Position numbers and translations under genes: made by a program | Notes under the pieces: model-generated | The model's input: the letters and a program-made list of their open reading frames with translations, nothing else | The model's database searches: none | Told to the model about the DNA's origin: nothing | Source: Methanobacteriota archaeon | GTDB lineage: Archaea > Hydrothermarchaeota > Hydrothermarchaeia > Hydrothermarchaeales > SZUA-236 | Assembly: GCA_003695745.1 (NCBI GenBank) | Contig: RFHW01000112.1 | Span: 1-5,683, forward strand | Length of the DNA stretch: 5,683 nucleotides | Direction of reading: 5' to 3' | Part shown: positions 4,874 through 5,683 of the stretch, one piece after another | Numbering within the stretch: position 1 is the first letter of the stretch | Layout: every line of letters starts with the position of its first letter

Positions 4874-5683
4874 ATGGTCAGTGTTGAAAAGGCCCTTGGA
4901 GACTCCCTGGAGCTCTATAAAAAAAGCCCCCAGCTCATAGTCCCCCATACAGTGGAGCTCTTCCTGGACATCGGAGTATACATCTCCATGGCCCTCACCA
5001 TCCTCATGGCCATCGGGGTCCATGTGACGGAGGTGGCGCTCTCAGACCCGGAGCTTCTCATGTCACAGATAATGAGCGGAGGGCTCGGCCTCATCTTCAT
5101 AATACTTCTCACACTCCTCTTCAGCTTCTTTCTCATATCCCTCTTCAAAGCAGGGTCGGTGGCAGGTGTGGTGGCCATGGCAGAGGCCGGGTTCAGAGGA
5201 GGGCGGCCAACCCTTGCCGCCGGCTGGGAAGGCGCAAAGAAACACACCCTGCCCATCTTCCTCTTCTGGATCATGGTGTGGCTCCTGTCCATACTCATCC
5301 CGCTGACGGCCCTCATACCGGTGGCCTTTGCAGCCATCCTCGGTCTTTCAGAGACAGCGGCGGCGGCAATAACACTCTTCGCCCTTCTAACAGCCTCAGC
5401 AGCAGCGCTCATCTTCTACGCAACGGTCATGTTCGCGCCCCAGTACATGGTGGTCTCAGATGCAGGTGTCACAGGCTCCATTAAAAAGAGCATAGACTTC
5501 GTGAGGAGGAACAAGGCTTCAGTGGCGGTCTACATCGCAGTGGCAGTGGTCTTTTTCTTCTTCTTTTTCCTCTTCATCAGCCTTCTCTCCATCATCCCGG
5601 AGATCCTCTCAGAGACCAGCCCCTTTCTGAGCATCTTCACAAGCCTGCTCATAAACCTCCTGTCCATGGTAACAAGCCTCCTC
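4874..5683 (+). CDS. Polytopic membrane protein of unknown function (3' end outside window)
   Basis: The frame is open from the ATG at 4874 to the right edge, giving 270 residues and no stop. A short amphipathic N-terminus (MVSVEKALGDSLELYKKSPQ) precedes hydrophobic segments at about 27-50, 71-91, 126-157, 165-188 and 217-241, with another starting near 250. A run of six Phe lies at 227-232. Between the fourth and fifth segments is a polar stretch with FAPQYMVV (187-194), then SIKKSIDFVRRN (202-213). This layout, a start helix followed by several TM helices and a conserved loop before a SI.F.R.N motif, recalls uncharacterised archaeal DUF7847-type or glycerophosphodiesterase-membrane-domain-like proteins; I hold that loosely. 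The start lies in the same frame as the L13e gene, two codons after its TGA. The upstream GAAGG (4858-4862) is a weak ribosome site, so coupling to L13e translation is likely. Confidence 0.85.
   Translation, partial: MVSVEKALGDSLELYKKSPQLIVPHTVELFLDIGVYISMALTILMAIGVHVTEVALSDPELLMSQIMSGGLGLIFIILLTLLFSFFLISLFKAGSVAGVVAMAEAGFRGGRPTLAAGWEGAKKHTLPIFLFWIMVWLLSILIPLTALIPVAFAAILGLSETAAAAITLFALLTASAAALIFYATVMFAPQYMVVSDAGVTGSIKKSIDFVRRNKASVAVYIAVAVVFFFFFFLFISLLSIIPEILSETSPFLSIFTSLLINLLSMVTSLL

Noticed and set aside
4915..5412. Minus-strand frame of 165 codons opposite the last membrane protein
   Set aside because: The plus strand is open for 270 codons to the window edge with clear TM periodicity. The minus product is a Met/Arg/Ser-rich sequence with no domain.

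Overview
This window looks archaeal. The evidence is a homologue of ribosomal protein L13e (a family of archaea and eukaryotes), a short pyrE2-like orotate phosphoribosyltransferase, a probable CDP-archaeol synthase C-terminus, Shine-Dalgarno sites of the AGGTGAT type, and frequent AGG (Arg) and ATA (Ile) codons. A euryarchaeon related to Methanomicrobia, Archaeoglobi or ANME groups is my best guess. No marker here fixes the lineage.

All eight genes lie on the + strand and are packed end to end. In order they are: the end of an upstream membrane protein, possibly carS (1-54); pyrE (64-585); a two-TM alanine-rich helical protein of unknown function (591-1319); purD (1326-2639); argF (2643-3521); an LDH-like malate dehydrogenase (3522-4379); an L13e-like protein with a long lysine-rich, histone-H1-like tail (4394-4867); and a polytopic membrane protein that runs off the right edge (4874-5683). 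Gaps between genes are 0 to 14 nt. There is no non-coding stretch, tRNA, rRNA, CRISPR array, mobile element or clear terminator. Shine-Dalgarno sites often overlap or abut the preceding stop codon, which suggests one polycistronic, translationally coupled unit.

Four of the genes have clear metabolic roles: pyrimidine synthesis (pyrE), purine synthesis (purD), arginine synthesis (argF) and malate/oxaloacetate interconversion (mdh). The first three are anabolic steps drawing on PRPP, phosphoribosylamine and carbamoyl phosphate, so co-expression with a ribosomal protein would fit a growth-linked housekeeping operon. The two uncharacterised membrane proteins share no visible function with them.

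I see no new defence, mobile or biosynthetic system. The points worth a second look are the L13e domain fused to an H1-like tail, the membrane-anchored helical protein between pyrE and purD, and the run of in-phase stop/start junctions, including TAG directly followed by ATG between argF and mdh.
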